A DNA stretch of 64,000 nucleotides, from positions 62,001 to 126,000 of the forward strand of contig NZ_NGVS01000006.1 of NCBI RefSeq assembly GCF_002777975.1. Direction: 5' to 3'. Every line of letters begins with the position of its first letter. The first letter of the stretch is position 1. A program made the position numbers and the translations under genes. Below the pieces are notes generated by a model. The model had not been told where the DNA came from. It ran no database searches and saw nothing but the letters and a program-made list of their open reading frames with translations. This stretch comes from Shewanella carassii (GTDB lineage: Bacteria > Pseudomonadota > Gammaproteobacteria > Enterobacterales > Shewanellaceae). Shown piece by piece: positions 46,108 through 55,019 of the stretch.

Positions 46108-46871
46108 TGGCCTTGGCCCAGTTACAGCAGGCTTTTGTGGCCTATTTGCGGCAGGAAGATATGCCTTTGCCGGCCGGCACCGATGAACGGCATATGCAGG
46201 TATATCGCGAGCTTTTTTTCAATAATGTCAATGGCTTTGTCTCCAATGCTTATCCGGTTCTCAAGTCGCTGCACACTGAGGCGCAGTGGTTGGCGTTGGT
46301 AAAGGATTTTTTTGCCCGCCATGAATGTCAAAGTCCGCTGTTTATCGATATCGCCGCCGAGTTTCTCGACTATCTGTGCCGTGAGCAGGCAAGTGCATTG
46401 GATGTCATGCCTTTTATGCTGGAATTGGCACACTACGAGCTCTTGGAACTGCAGGTCTCTGTGGCCGAAGATGATTCGGCGCCTTGGCTCAAGCAGGCTG
46501 ACATTCAGGCGCTTGAACAGCTAACCACAAAATTGCAGCTGGCAGCCACCGCCAGAGTGGCGCAATATCAGTTTGAGGTAGATAGAATTAGCCCTGATTT
46601 CCGCCCGGATTCGGTGGTGGCCACCCCGGTATTTTTCTGTGTTTATCGTGATCGGGAAGAGGAGGTGTGCTTTTTAAGGCTCAACCCCATGACGGCGCAG
46701 TTGCTGGCCAAATTGCAGCAAACGCCAATGAGTTTTAGCCGGTTGCTTTCCTGGCTCGTAGAGACATTTCCCTCATTCCCTGGGCAGCAGCTTTATCAAG
46801 GGGCGCTCACGACGCTAATGGAATTGGCGGCGCTGGGTATTATTCGTAAACGAGTGGCTGCGGCTATATAA
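46107..46871 (+). CDS. hvfC: HvfC/BufC partner protein (DUF2063)
   Basis: The 254-residue protein has a DUF2063-type N-terminus (LQQAFVAYLRQ ... RHMQVYRELFFNNVNGFVSNAYPVLKS) and a C-terminal winged-helix-like segment (about 210-250: TAQLLAKLQQTPMSFSRLL). It is the partner of HvfB that presents the precursor to the enzyme. The ATG at 46107 overlaps the hvfB stop (TAATG), and GAGGAG precedes it; an upstream in-frame ATG at 46032 lies inside hvfB. No DoxX-type gene (hvfD) follows. Confidence 0.9.
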   Translation: MALAQLQQAFVAYLRQEDMPLPAGTDERHMQVYRELFFNNVNGFVSNAYPVLKSLHTEAQWLALVKDFFARHECQSPLFIDIAAEFLDYLCREQASALDVMPFMLELAHYELLELQVSVAEDDSAPWLKQADIQALEQLTTKLQLAATARVAQYQFEVDRISPDFRPDSVVATPVFFCVYRDREEEVCFLRLNPMTAQLLAKLQQTPMSFSRLLSWLVETFPSFPGQQLYQGALTTLMELAALGIIRKRVAAAI

Positions 46872-47069
46872 CCAGACACTGAATACCCACCTTGAGGCCT
46901 ATTATATGTGTCGACTATAGCCCGAGCAGGGGAGGACTCATGATGTTATTCCTGGGGTTCAGGTATGGGGCAAAGTGCCTGTAAAACGCCAGGTTGTGGT
47001 TTTTTGGCTAATCCCATTGAAAAAACATGGTTTTTATCGGCGTGATAAAGGGCTAGAATGGCGCGGTTT

Positions 47070-47085
47070 TGTGATTAAGATCACT
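47070..47085. promoter_or_regulatory. CRP-like site
   Basis: TGTGA-TTAAGA-TCACT matches the CRP consensus (TGTGAN6TCACA) at 9 of 10 conserved positions. It lies 33 bp before the start codon of the 39-residue ORF. Confidence 0.55.
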
Positions 47086-47117
47086 GCCAAACTAGCCCTG
47101 GAAGTAGAGGAGCTGTC

Positions 47118-47237
47118 ATGAGTCAGCCGTTTAAAGACCCATTCAACATATTGTATTTTCTTGGTTTTATTCTGGTAATGCTGTTACCTACATTGCCCGC
47201 CAGTCTTTCTTGGCTGAAGCATGTGGGATTGATCTGA
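47118..47237 (+). CDS. Small membrane peptide, 39 residues
   Basis: A 39-residue frame beginning at ATG 47118 behind a strong AGAGGAG site. The product has a short polar head (MSQPFKDPFN) and one hydrophobic helix (ILYFLGFILVMLLPTLPASL), so it is a single-span membrane peptide. The CRP-like site and ribosome binding site argue for real expression. Function unknown. Confidence 0.55.
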   Translation: MSQPFKDPFNILYFLGFILVMLLPTLPASLSWLKHVGLI

Positions 47238-47322
47238 AGCAGTAAGATCCCGCTTTTGCTACAATGGCCACCCTCAGCGGTGGCTTTTGTTTAGGAGCGA
47301 TCGATTTTCCAAAGGAAAGCGG

Positions 47323-47697
47323 ATGGTTATCAAAAGGGGCTTCTTTTTAATCTCGGGGATCCTGAGCTTGTGCATGGGGTTGCTCGGCATCGTCTTACCT
47401 GTGTTGCCGACAGTTCCCTTTATTTTATTGGCCGCCTTCTGCTTTGCCCGCTCCAGTGAAAGATTGCACGACTGGCTGCATCGCCATCCTTGGTTCGCCC
47501 AGCCTCTCAGCGACTGGCATGCTCGAAAGGCCATGCGTAAGAAATTAAAAAGAAAGGCTTTATTGATAACGGGCGCCAGTTTTTCCCTCAGTATTGCCTT
47601 AGTGCCGCTTGGGTGGGTTAAGCTCTTGCTGGCCGTTTGCGGCATCTGCTTGTTGTTATTTCTGTGGCAAATTCCTGAGCTGGAAGATAGTGAGTGA
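47323..47697 (+). CDS. ybaN: YbaN family inner-membrane protein (DUF454)
   Basis: A 124-residue membrane protein with the DUF454 signature GLLGIVLPVLPTVPFILLAAFCFARSS, which aligns with E. coli YbaN. ATG 47323 is preferred over the TTG at 47287 because AAAGGAAAGC precedes it and it matches the family N-terminus. In E. coli ybaN lies near apt/dnaX, and the same neighbourhood holds here. Function unknown. Confidence 0.9.
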   Translation: MVIKRGFFLISGILSLCMGLLGIVLPVLPTVPFILLAAFCFARSSERLHDWLHRHPWFAQPLSDWHARKAMRKKLKRKALLITGASFSLSIALVPLGWVKLLLAVCGICLLLFLWQIPELEDSE

Positions 47698-47784
47698 TCC
47701 TGTAGACAAAAACGCCGACTTGTCGTGATTTTGTCATTCAGTTGGGGTAGCCTTGGCGCGCCTTGAAACTACCAGGGAAACTTC

Positions 47785-48180
47785 ATGAGTTTCAATATTT
47801 TGCTTGTTGATGATAATAACATCAGCCAACAGGCTTTGGCGGAATTGTTCCAGAGCCAAGGTTGGCACTGTACGCTGGCCACCAATGGCATGCAGGGGCT
47901 GGTCTGCGCCGAACGGCAAACTTTTGATGCCGTGATCAGCGGTTTTTACATGCCTTTGCTCGACGGGCCGCACTTCATCCCGCTGCTCAGGCAACTCGAT
48001 GGTTATGCCAAGCTGCCTGTGGTGGTACTCAGTACCCATAGCCAAGAGAAGGTCGCCGCCAGTATGGATATGTCACAAGTCAGCGGCTTTTGGAGAAAAC
48101 CGTTGAACTGTGACACAAAGCAACAACTCCTGGATCACTTATCAACAGAGATTGTTGCATGGCGGATTAAAGCGGCTTAA
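47785..48180 (+). CDS. Receiver-domain protein lacking the phosphoacceptor aspartate
   Basis: A 131-residue single receiver domain. The acidic pair (LLVDD, residues 9-10), Thr84 in VLSTHS and Lys105 in WRKP are conserved. The phosphoacceptor position in the segment VISGFYMPLLDG is Gly53 (codon GGT) where Asp is expected. It therefore probably cannot be phosphorylated normally and may act as a constitutive or binding-only receiver. No kinase gene is adjacent. Confidence 0.9.
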   Translation: MSFNILLVDDNNISQQALAELFQSQGWHCTLATNGMQGLVCAERQTFDAVISGFYMPLLDGPHFIPLLRQLDGYAKLPVVVLSTHSQEKVAASMDMSQVSGFWRKPLNCDTKQQLLDHLSTEIVAWRIKAA

Positions 48181-48204
48181 GCTTTAGCCGGATTTTTGAA
48201 ATGC

Positions 48205-48229
48205 AGTCCACCTTTGCGTGGACTTTTTT
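48205..48229 (+). terminator. Rho-independent terminator of the receiver gene
   Basis: AGTCCAC and GTGGACT pair around CTTTGC, followed by six T residues, before the apt gene. Confidence 0.88.
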
Positions 48230-48275
48230 GTTGTAAAGAGCCGGGCCCAGTGTCTGGAAACTAAGTATTGAGACT

Positions 48276-48827
48276 ATGGCAATGAACTCCGACAGCTTAA
48301 GCCTGATTAAGCAAAGCATTAAAACCATTCCGGATTATCCAAAAGCCGGGATCCTGTTCCGCGATGTGACCAGTCTGCTTGAAGACCCGGTTGCCTACCA
48401 ATTGAGCATTCGCTTGCTGGTGGATCATTATAAAGATCATGGTTTTACCAAGGTTGTCGGTACCGAAGCCCGTGGTTTCCTCTTTGGGGCCCCTCTGGCG
48501 CTGGAACTAGGTGTGGGCTTTGTTCCTGTGCGTAAGCCCGGCAAACTGCCAAGAGAAACCATAGCCGAGAGCTATGAGCTGGAATATGGTCACGACACCC
48601 TGGAAATGCATGTCGATGCCATAGTACCGGGTGACAAGGTACTGGTTATTGATGACTTGCTGGCAACCGGTGGCACCATTGAAGCTACGGTTAAGCTTAT
48701 CCGTCGTTTGGGAGGCGAGGCCAAACATGCAGCGTTTATCATTTCTCTGCCTGATCTGGGTGGTGAACAACGCCTGACCGAACATGGGCTTGAGTTAGTC
48801 AAACTGTGCGAGTTTGAAGGCGAATAA
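48276..48827 (+). CDS. apt: Adenine phosphoribosyltransferase
   Basis: Apt salvages adenine to AMP with PRPP. The 183-residue product has the PRPP motif [13 protein letters not shown] and the N-terminal [15 protein letters not shown]. Length equals E. coli Apt. dnaX follows, the usual order. Confidence 0.97.
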   Translation: MAMNSDSLSLIKQSIKTIPDYPKAGILFRDVTSLLEDPVAYQLSIRLLVDHYKDHGFTKVVGTEARGFLFGAPLALELGVGFVPVRKPGKLPRETIAESYELEYGHDTLEMHVDAIVPGDKVLVIDDLLATGGTIEATVKLIRRLGGEAKHAAFIISLPDLGGEQRLTEHGLELVKLCEFEGE

Positions 48828-48948
48828 AAGCTCAGCCCTGCCGCTTTGCGGGTCATCTCGGTAGCATGAAGTCATACCTCATGTTATTGTTTTACGATCC
48901 GCGGAGCTTGCTCCCGCAAAGATATTTTTATGGATTTTGGGGAGTTTC

Positions 48949-51789
48949 ATGTCCTATCAGGTACTAGCCAGGAAATGGCGGCCTGCCAGTTTTGATCAGG
49001 TAGTCGGCCAATCACATGTATTGCATGCATTGACCAATGCCCTGAGTCAGCAACGACTGCACCATGCTTATCTGTTTACCGGTACCCGCGGCGTCGGCAA
49101 GACCAGTTTGGCGCGCCTGTTCGCCAAAGGGCTCAATTGTGAAACCGGGATCACCGCCAAGCCATGTGGCCAATGCAGCGCCTGTCAGGAAATTGCCCAG
49201 GGGCGATTTGTCGACCTTATCGAAGTTGATGCCGCTTCCCGTACCAAGGTAGACGATACCCGCGAACTGCTTGACAATGTTCAGTATCGTCCGACCCGGG
49301 GGCGGTTCAAGGTTTACCTGATAGACGAAGTGCACATGTTGTCCCGCAGCAGTTTCAATGCGCTGCTCAAGACACTGGAAGAACCTCCAGAGCACGTCAA
49401 ATTCCTGCTGGCCACCACAGATCCGCAAAAGCTGCCGGTGACAGTGCTTTCCCGCTGCTTGCAATTTAACCTAAAGAGCCTGGATCAGACTGAGATGGCT
49501 GGTCAGCTGCAGCATATTTTGCAAAGCGAAGGCCTCAAGTTTGAAACCTCTGCGCTGACGCTTCTGGCGCGAGCCGCCAACGGCAGTATGCGTGATGCCC
49601 TGAGTCTGACCGATCAGGCCATCGCCTTTGGGGCCGGGCAGGTGATGCTGGAGCAGGTCCAAACCATGCTCGGCGCCATAGATGAGCGCCAGGTGCTGGC
49701 GCTGTTTGATGCGCTCCTTACAGGTGATATCGCCAAAATGATGCAGGAGGTGGCCAAGGTGCTGGCATTTGGCGCCGATGCTGCCGAAGTGCTGCGCAGC
49801 CTGCTGGAGCTCTTGCATCAGATAACCCTGAGTCAGTTTGCACCGGCGGCGGCCAATCTGTCGCTGTTCGGCCCCCAAATTACCCATTATGCTGAAAACC
49901 TCGCCCCCGAGCAGGTGCAGCTCTATTACCAGTTGCTGCTCAGCGGTCGTAAAGAGCTGCCTTATGCACCGGATCCCAAGTCAGGGCTGGAGATGGCGTT
50001 ACTCAGAGCCGTTGCCTTTGTGCCGGAAACACCACCCAAACGTTGGCAAAGGGGCGAAGTCGCCGATCTATCCACCTTGGAACACAGCAATAGTGCCCCC
50101 GCAGCTGCAGGGGCGATGAATCAAGCTGTGGCAAGCAATAACGCCGATGAGATAAAACCTCAAGCCGCCTCTGCTCAATCTGTTACAAGCCGGGTTGTCG
50201 AAGCGCAAGTCGAGAAGCCGCAAGCTGCCAAGATGCCAACACAGGTAAGCTCGGTGGCTGAGACGCAGGCGAGCAGTGTTGACTCACAGATGGCTGCCGA
50301 TGAGGGCGAAGATGCAGACGAACAGGCCTTATTGGCCGAACAAGCGCTGCTGTTATCCCAGGCCGGTAGCATGGGCTTTGGGAATGAGGCCTCTGAGCCT
50401 GTTAAAGTGGCCGAGTCTCAGCCAGCAGAGCAACCGGCTGCAGCTCAGCCTCACCAGCCAGTGTCACAAGCTGAAACCTCGGTTATTAGCGATGAGCAGC
50501 AGTCCCAGGATGACTTCTACGCTGCCATGAGCTACTCACAACAAGGTGAAGGGCAGGATAGCAGCCTGGATTTTTATCAGCAGCAGATGTCGATGGACGG
50601 TCAGATGCCATCCGCTGCCGACAAGAGTGCCTCCGAAGTATCGCTGCCAAGTAAGCCATCAAGCGAGTCAGTGCCTGCCGATGCCAACATAGAATCTGCC
50701 AGCGATGACATCTTGGGTGATGATCTGCTCGATCAGGTGCTTGCCACCCGGGATTTGCTGCTCAGCGATATAGAGGCGGCCAGCCCCAAGGACGGTGAAG
50801 AAAAAAAGCCTTTGCTGGAGCGCCGCAGCGCGGCCGCAGCTCCTGAGTCCGATGCTGTAGCGGCTACTCAGCCTGAAGCGGAAGCAGAGTCAGAAAACAA
50901 CCCTGAGCGGCATAATGGTCTTGAGCAAGGAAACAGCTCTGAGCCCTCCCAAGCAGAAACGCAAACTCCTGTCGCCGGGGAAATGCCTTTTGGATCTGGC
51001 CCAAGTCATGTCGCGGCGCTCAAGGAAGATAGGCCGCCATGGGAAGAGGCCCCAGAGGGTGCGGTTGCAGCGGGTCGCGAGGTGATGGAAGACAGTGAAA
51101 CGGTTCAAAATGCGGCTTTCTCACAAGCTGAACCTGAGTCTGTGCCTGAGCCACAAGCACAACATCCCGCGCCGCAGACAGTACAGGACGCTGCACCACA
51201 GACGATAGAAGAGCCGGTACAAGAACCTGCAAAAGCGATTAGGCAACCGCCAAGTCAAAACATTGTGGCAAACGCCGAGGCTCGGCCCGCTCCCGAACCG
51301 GGCTTAGCACTAGACCCAGGGGCCGCGGATGTCTTTGCCCATGCTCTGCCCAGCGGCCATCCACAGGATCTCTATTGGTATAAATTGATGTCCGCGCTGG
51401 AGATTGGCGGCCGGGTGCGGCAACTGGCGGTAAACTCAGTCTGTGAGCGGATAGCTGAACCGCTGCCCTTGCTGCTCAAGCCGGATCAGAAGCACTTGGC
51501 GGCAGACTCGGCCATCAAACAGCTCGAAGAGGCGCTTTCCAAACTGTTTGGGAAACCTTGCCGCACAGAGATTGTCGTAGGAGTAGATGACCAAAGGGAA
51601 ACGCCGTTGGAAATTCGTCATCGTTTTCATCAGGAACTCCTGAGCGGGGCTCATGCTTCATTGATGAATGACGAAAATATTCAATGGCTTGTTAGTCATA
51701 TGGGGGCCGAACTGGATCAGGATACTCTCGGCTATCCCCCTGAGCTGCTCAGTCAACGGGCTAATTTGATTGCAGACAAGGCGCCCTAG
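48949..51789 (+). CDS. dnaX: DNA polymerase III tau subunit (tau/gamma)
   Basis: DnaX is the ATPase of the clamp loader and holds the replisome together. ATG 48949 gives MSYQVLARKWRP; GGGGAG precedes it. Residues 1-370 are the AAA+ core (Walker A GTRGVGKTSLAR, zinc module CxxCxxCxxC in CGQCSACQEI, DEVHMLS). The product is 946 residues, well above E. coli tau (643), because of an acidic Gln/Ala/Glu-rich low-complexity region at about 375-790. Residues 800-946 are the conserved C-terminal polymerase-binding domain. A frameshift cassette at 50802 would also make a 632-residue gamma form. Confidence 0.96.
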   Translation: MSYQVLARKWRPASFDQVVGQSHVLHALTNALSQQRLHHAYLFTGTRGVGKTSLARLFAKGLNCETGITAKPCGQCSACQEIAQGRFVDLIEVDAASRTKVDDTRELLDNVQYRPTRGRFKVYLIDEVHMLSRSSFNALLKTLEEPPEHVKFLLATTDPQKLPVTVLSRCLQFNLKSLDQTEMAGQLQHILQSEGLKFETSALTLLARAANGSMRDALSLTDQAIAFGAGQVMLEQVQTMLGAIDERQVLALFDALLTGDIAKMMQEVAKVLAFGADAAEVLRSLLELLHQITLSQFAPAAANLSLFGPQITHYAENLAPEQVQLYYQLLLSGRKELPYAPDPKSGLEMALLRAVAFVPETPPKRWQRGEVADLSTLEHSNSAPAAAGAMNQAVASNNADEIKPQAASAQSVTSRVVEAQVEKPQAAKMPTQVSSVAETQASSVDSQMAADEGEDADEQALLAEQALLLSQAGSMGFGNEASEPVKVAESQPAEQPAAAQPHQPVSQAETSVISDEQQSQDDFYAAMSYSQQGEGQDSSLDFYQQQMSMDGQMPSAADKSASEVSLPSKPSSESVPADANIESASDDILGDDLLDQVLATRDLLLSDIEAASPKDGEEKKPLLERRSAAAAPESDAVAATQPEAEAESENNPERHNGLEQGNSSEPSQAETQTPVAGEMPFGSGPSHVAALKEDRPPWEEAPEGAVAAGREVMEDSETVQNAAFSQAEPESVPEPQAQHPAPQTVQDAAPQTIEEPVQEPAKAIRQPPSQNIVANAEARPAPEPGLALDPGAADVFAHALPSGHPQDLYWYKLMSALEIGGRVRQLAVNSVCERIAEPLPLLLKPDQKHLAADSAIKQLEEALSKLFGKPCRTEIVVGVDDQRETPLEIRHRFHQELLSGAHASLMNDENIQWLVSHMGAELDQDTLGYPPELLSQRANLIADKAP
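50788..50846 (+). promoter_or_regulatory. Programmed -1 frameshift cassette of dnaX
   Basis: A slippery heptamer A-AAA-AAG lies in the zero frame at 50802-50808, the same as in E. coli dnaX. A Shine-Dalgarno-like AAGGA sits 9 bp upstream (50788-50792). Eight bases downstream begins a GC-rich two-part stem: GGAGC (50817-50821) with GCTCC (50839-50843), and GCCGC (50822-50826) with GCGGC (50830-50834), loop AGC. After a -1 slip the reading reaches TGA at 50844-50846 and gives a 632-residue gamma subunit. Confidence 0.85.
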
Positions 51790-51919
51790 GGCCGGTGGAT
51801 GTTACCCGCTTCATAAGATTGCCGTTCAATGCGACTCTTGGATTGCCAAGCGGGTTTATTTCAGTAACATTAGCCAACTTTGACCTGTTACTCACAACTT
51901 GAATTGAAGAGATAAAGTT

Positions 51920-52249
51920 ATGTTTGGAAAAGGCGGTATGGGCAACCTGATGAAGCAAGCCCAGATGATGCAAGAAAAAATGGCCAAAATGCAGGAAGAG
52001 ATCGCCCGCATGGAAGTCACAGGTGAGTCAGGCGCAGGCTTGGTGAAAGTCACCATGACCGGCAGCCACAATGTTCGCAAAGTCGAGATAGATCCCAGCC
52101 TGCTGGAAGACGACAAAGAGATGCTGGAAGATCTGATCGCCGCGGCCTGTAACGATGCGGCCCGTCGTGTTGAAGAGAACCAAAAGTCCAAGATGGCCGA
52201 AGTGACAGGTGGCATGCAATTGCCTCCTGGCATGAAGATGCCATTCTGA
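51920..52249 (+). CDS. ybaB: Nucleoid-associated protein YbaB
   Basis: A 109-residue YbaB/EbfC family DNA-binding protein: [21 protein letters not shown] at the N-terminus and [28 protein letters not shown] in the core. It forms dimers that bind DNA. Always found between dnaX and recR in this group, as here. Confidence 0.96.
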   Translation: MFGKGGMGNLMKQAQMMQEKMAKMQEEIARMEVTGESGAGLVKVTMTGSHNVRKVEIDPSLLEDDKEMLEDLIAAACNDAARRVEENQKSKMAEVTGGMQLPPGMKMPF

Positions 52250-52262
52250 GTCGGAATAACAG

Positions 52263-52862
52263 ATGAAATTCAGCCCATTGGTTGATGAATTGATCCAGTC
52301 GCTGCGCTGTTTGCCCGGTGTCGGCCCTAAGTCGGCACAGCGGATGGCGTTTCAACTGCTTGAGCGCGAGCGTAAAGCCGGGCTCAAGTTGGCTGAAGCG
52401 TTGGAGCGGGCCATGAAAGAGGTGGGGCATTGTCAGTCTTGCCGCACCTTCACCGAGGAAACGCTTTGTCCCATCTGCGCTAGTCCGCGGCGCGGCAATG
52501 CCGATACCATCTGCGTGGTTGAAACGCCGGCCGATGTGTTGGCTATCGAAGCCGGTGGGCATTACAGTGGTCGTTACTTTGTGCTGCTGGGGCATCTATC
52601 GCCGCTCGATGGTGTCGGACCTGAGGAGCTGGGACTGGCGCTACTGGAAGAGCATCTGGCCAAAGGTGAGATTGCTGAGCTTATCTTGGCCACCAACCCG
52701 ACAGTGGAAGGCGATGCTACGGCGCATTTTATTGCCGATATCGCCCATCGCTACCAAGTCAAGGTGAGCCGTATCGCTCATGGGGTTCCGGTAGGCGGTG
52801 AGCTGGAATATGTCGACAGCACTACCCTGGCATTGTCGTTCAATGGGCGAATGCCGCTCTGA
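52263..52862 (+). CDS. recR: Recombination protein RecR
   Basis: RecR works with RecO and RecF to load RecA on gapped DNA. The 199-residue protein has a helix-hairpin-helix ([17 protein letters not shown]), a C4 zinc motif ([16 protein letters not shown]) and a Toprim domain ([14 protein letters not shown]). It lies 13 bp after ybaB. A terminator follows. Confidence 0.97.
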   Translation: MKFSPLVDELIQSLRCLPGVGPKSAQRMAFQLLERERKAGLKLAEALERAMKEVGHCQSCRTFTEETLCPICASPRRGNADTICVVETPADVLAIEAGGHYSGRYFVLLGHLSPLDGVGPEELGLALLEEHLAKGEIAELILATNPTVEGDATAHFIADIAHRYQVKVSRIAHGVPVGGELEYVDSTTLALSFNGRMPL

Positions 52863-52894
52863 AGCTAGGTTGAATAAGCCTTCTGTGAATACCG

Positions 52895-52920
52895 GCCCCG
52901 CTTATGCGGGGCTATTTTTT
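52895..52920 (+). terminator. Rho-independent terminator of ybaB-recR
   Basis: GCCCCGC and GCGGGGC pair around TTAT, followed by ATTTTTT. It lies 33 bp after recR and separates htpG. Confidence 0.9.
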
Positions 52921-52952
52921 CTACGACTATGATCAGTCTGTCTATTTTTGCC

Positions 52953-52980
52953 CTTGAATTTGAAAATCGCATCCCCATTT
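52953..52980 (+). promoter_or_regulatory. Sigma-32 (heat-shock) promoter of htpG
   Basis: CTTGAAT at 52953-52959 and CCCCATTT at 52973-52980, separated by 13 bp, match the RpoH promoter consensus (CTTGAAA, 13-15 bp, CCCCATNT). It lies 55 bp before the htpG start codon. Confidence 0.88.
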
Positions 52981-53034
52981 AGTTAAGCAACTCAAGTTGG
53001 TTTAACCTATTGCGATAAACAAGGGAAGCTATTC

Positions 53035-54948
53035 ATGTCACATCAAGAAACTCATGGTTTTCAAACTGAAGTCAAACAACTTTTGCATTTGATGATCCAC
53101 TCTTTGTACTCCAACAAAGAGATTTTCTTGCGTGAATTGGTATCCAATGCCGCCGATGCCGCCGACAAACTGCGTTATCTGGCGCTTACCAACGATGCGC
53201 TTTATGAGGGTGATGGCGAGCTCAGGGTACGTATCAGTACCGATAAGGAAAAGGGCACTATTACCATTGAAGATAATGGTATTGGTATGACCCGTGACGG
53301 CGTTATCGAGCATCTGGGTACCATTGCCAAGTCTGGCACGTCAGAATTCTTCAAAAACCTCTCCGGCGACGCCGCCAAAGACTCGCAGCTGATTGGTCAG
53401 TTCGGTGTGGGTTTCTATTCGGCCTTTATTGTGGCCGACAAGGTAACGGTGAGAACCCGCGCCGCCGGTCACAAGGCCGATGAGGGCGTGCAATGGCAGT
53501 CTGCCGGTGAAGGCGACTTTACCGTTGAGGACATAGTTAAAGAAAGCCGCGGGACCGAGATTATTCTGCATCTGCGCGAAGAGGAAAAAGAGTTTGCCGA
53601 TGACTGGCGTTTGCGCTCTATCATCACCAAGTACTCAGATCATATCTCCATTCCGGTAGAGATGTGGCAGGAAGGTTCGCCCGAGTCCGAAGGCCCTGAT
53701 GGTGAAAAAATTCCGGCCACCGAAGGTCAATGGCAAGTGATGAACAAGGCCACCGCGCTTTGGACCCGCAACAAGTCTGAGATTTCCGATGAGGAATATC
53801 AGGAGTTTTACAAGCATATCTCCCATGACTTCAGCGATCCTCTGTTGTGGAGTCACAATCGGGTCGAAGGTAAGCAGGAATACACCAGCTTGCTTTACAT
53901 TCCTTCCAAGGCGCCATGGGACCTTTGGAACCGGGATCGCAAGCAGGGGCTGCAACTCTTTGTTCAGCGTGTATTTATCATGGATGACGCCGAGCAGTTT
54001 ATGCCCTCTTACCTGCGTTTCGTCAAAGGTCTTATCGATTCCAACGATCTGCCGCTGAACGTCTCCCGTGAGATACTGCAGGACAACAAGGTGACTCAAG
54101 CCATGCGCTCGGCCATTACCAAGCGGGTGCTGGGCATGCTGGAGAAACTGGCAAAAGACGACAGCGACAAGTACCAGCAGTTCTGGGCCGAGTTCGGCCA
54201 GGTACTGAAAGAAGGCCCGGCAGAAGATTGGAGCAACCGCGAGCGTGTCGCCGGCTTGCTGCGTTTTGCCTCGACCCATAATGACAGCGCGGCGCAAACC
54301 GTATCGCTGGACGACTACATCGGCCGCATGAAAGAAGGCCAGAGCAAGATTTACTACATTGTTGCCGACAGCTATGAGGCAGCGGCTCACAGTCCGCATC
54401 TGGAACTGCTGCGCAAGAAGGGCATCGAAGTGCTGTTGATGTCTGACCGCATCGACGAGTGGCTCATCAACCATCTGACCGAGTACAAGGAAAAGGCGCT
54501 GCACTCTGTGACCCGCGGCGAGCTGGATCTCGGTGAGCTGGAAGATGAGAATGAAAAGGCCGAACAGGAAAAACTGGCGGCCGAGTCCGAGTCTTTGCTC
54601 AAGCGTATCAAAGAGGCGCTGGGTGATAAGGTCAAGGATGTACGGGTGACCATGCGTTTGACCGACACTCCAGCCTGTGTGGTGGCCGGTGAAGGTGAGA
54701 TGTCGAGCCAGATGATCAAGCTGATGCAAGCCGCTGGCCAACAGGTGCCGGAAGTCAAACCAACATTTGAGCTGAACCCGACGCATCCGCTGGTGGCCAG
54801 GCTCAATGACGAGACAGACGAAAGCCGCTTTAATGACTGGAGTAACCTGTTGTTGCAACAGGCAATGTTGTCAGAGAAGGGCAGCCTGGCCGACCCATCT
54901 GAGTTTATCCGCTTGATGAACCAGATGCTGCTTGCCAACCTTAAGTAA
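53035..54948 (+). CDS. htpG: Molecular chaperone HtpG (Hsp90)
   Basis: The 637-residue chaperone has the GHKL ATPase motifs [22 protein letters not shown] and [11 protein letters not shown], then the middle domain with [10 protein letters not shown] and the C-terminal dimer domain. It is under a sigma-32 promoter and ends in a strong terminator. Length is close to E. coli HtpG (624). Confidence 0.98.
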   Translation: MSHQETHGFQTEVKQLLHLMIHSLYSNKEIFLRELVSNAADAADKLRYLALTNDALYEGDGELRVRISTDKEKGTITIEDNGIGMTRDGVIEHLGTIAKSGTSEFFKNLSGDAAKDSQLIGQFGVGFYSAFIVADKVTVRTRAAGHKADEGVQWQSAGEGDFTVEDIVKESRGTEIILHLREEEKEFADDWRLRSIITKYSDHISIPVEMWQEGSPESEGPDGEKIPATEGQWQVMNKATALWTRNKSEISDEEYQEFYKHISHDFSDPLLWSHNRVEGKQEYTSLLYIPSKAPWDLWNRDRKQGLQLFVQRVFIMDDAEQFMPSYLRFVKGLIDSNDLPLNVSREILQDNKVTQAMRSAITKRVLGMLEKLAKDDSDKYQQFWAEFGQVLKEGPAEDWSNRERVAGLLRFASTHNDSAAQTVSLDDYIGRMKEGQSKIYYIVADSYEAAAHSPHLELLRKKGIEVLLMSDRIDEWLINHLTEYKEKALHSVTRGELDLGELEDENEKAEQEKLAAESESLLKRIKEALGDKVKDVRVTMRLTDTPACVVAGEGEMSSQMIKLMQAAGQQVPEVKPTFELNPTHPLVARLNDETDESRFNDWSNLLLQQAMLSEKGSLADPSEFIRLMNQMLLANLK

Positions 54949-54955
54949 GCCAATC

Positions 54956-54983
54956 AAAAAAAGGGCCTTTATGGCCCTTTTTT
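54956..54983 (+). terminator. Rho-independent terminator of htpG
   Basis: AAAGGGCC and GGCCCTTT pair around TTTAT, with A and T runs on the flanks. It can act in both directions. Confidence 0.92.
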
Positions 54984-55019
54984 ACTCGGGTATCGCCCGA
55001 CCATCCAACAAGGATTGCT

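Noticed and set aside
46940-46984. 14-residue frame with a strong GGGGAGGA site after hvfC.
   Set aside because: Too short to support; no leader-peptide features such as a regulatory codon run followed by alternative hairpins.
48828-48948. Possible small RNA (4.5S RNA type) upstream of dnaX, because of a GCGGAGC...GCTCCCGC element.
   Set aside because: The conserved SRP RNA core sequence is not present; the hairpin is imperfect.
53635-54858. Minus-strand 407-residue open frame.
   Set aside because: Lies wholly antisense to htpG, which has full family motifs; the frame is composition-driven.
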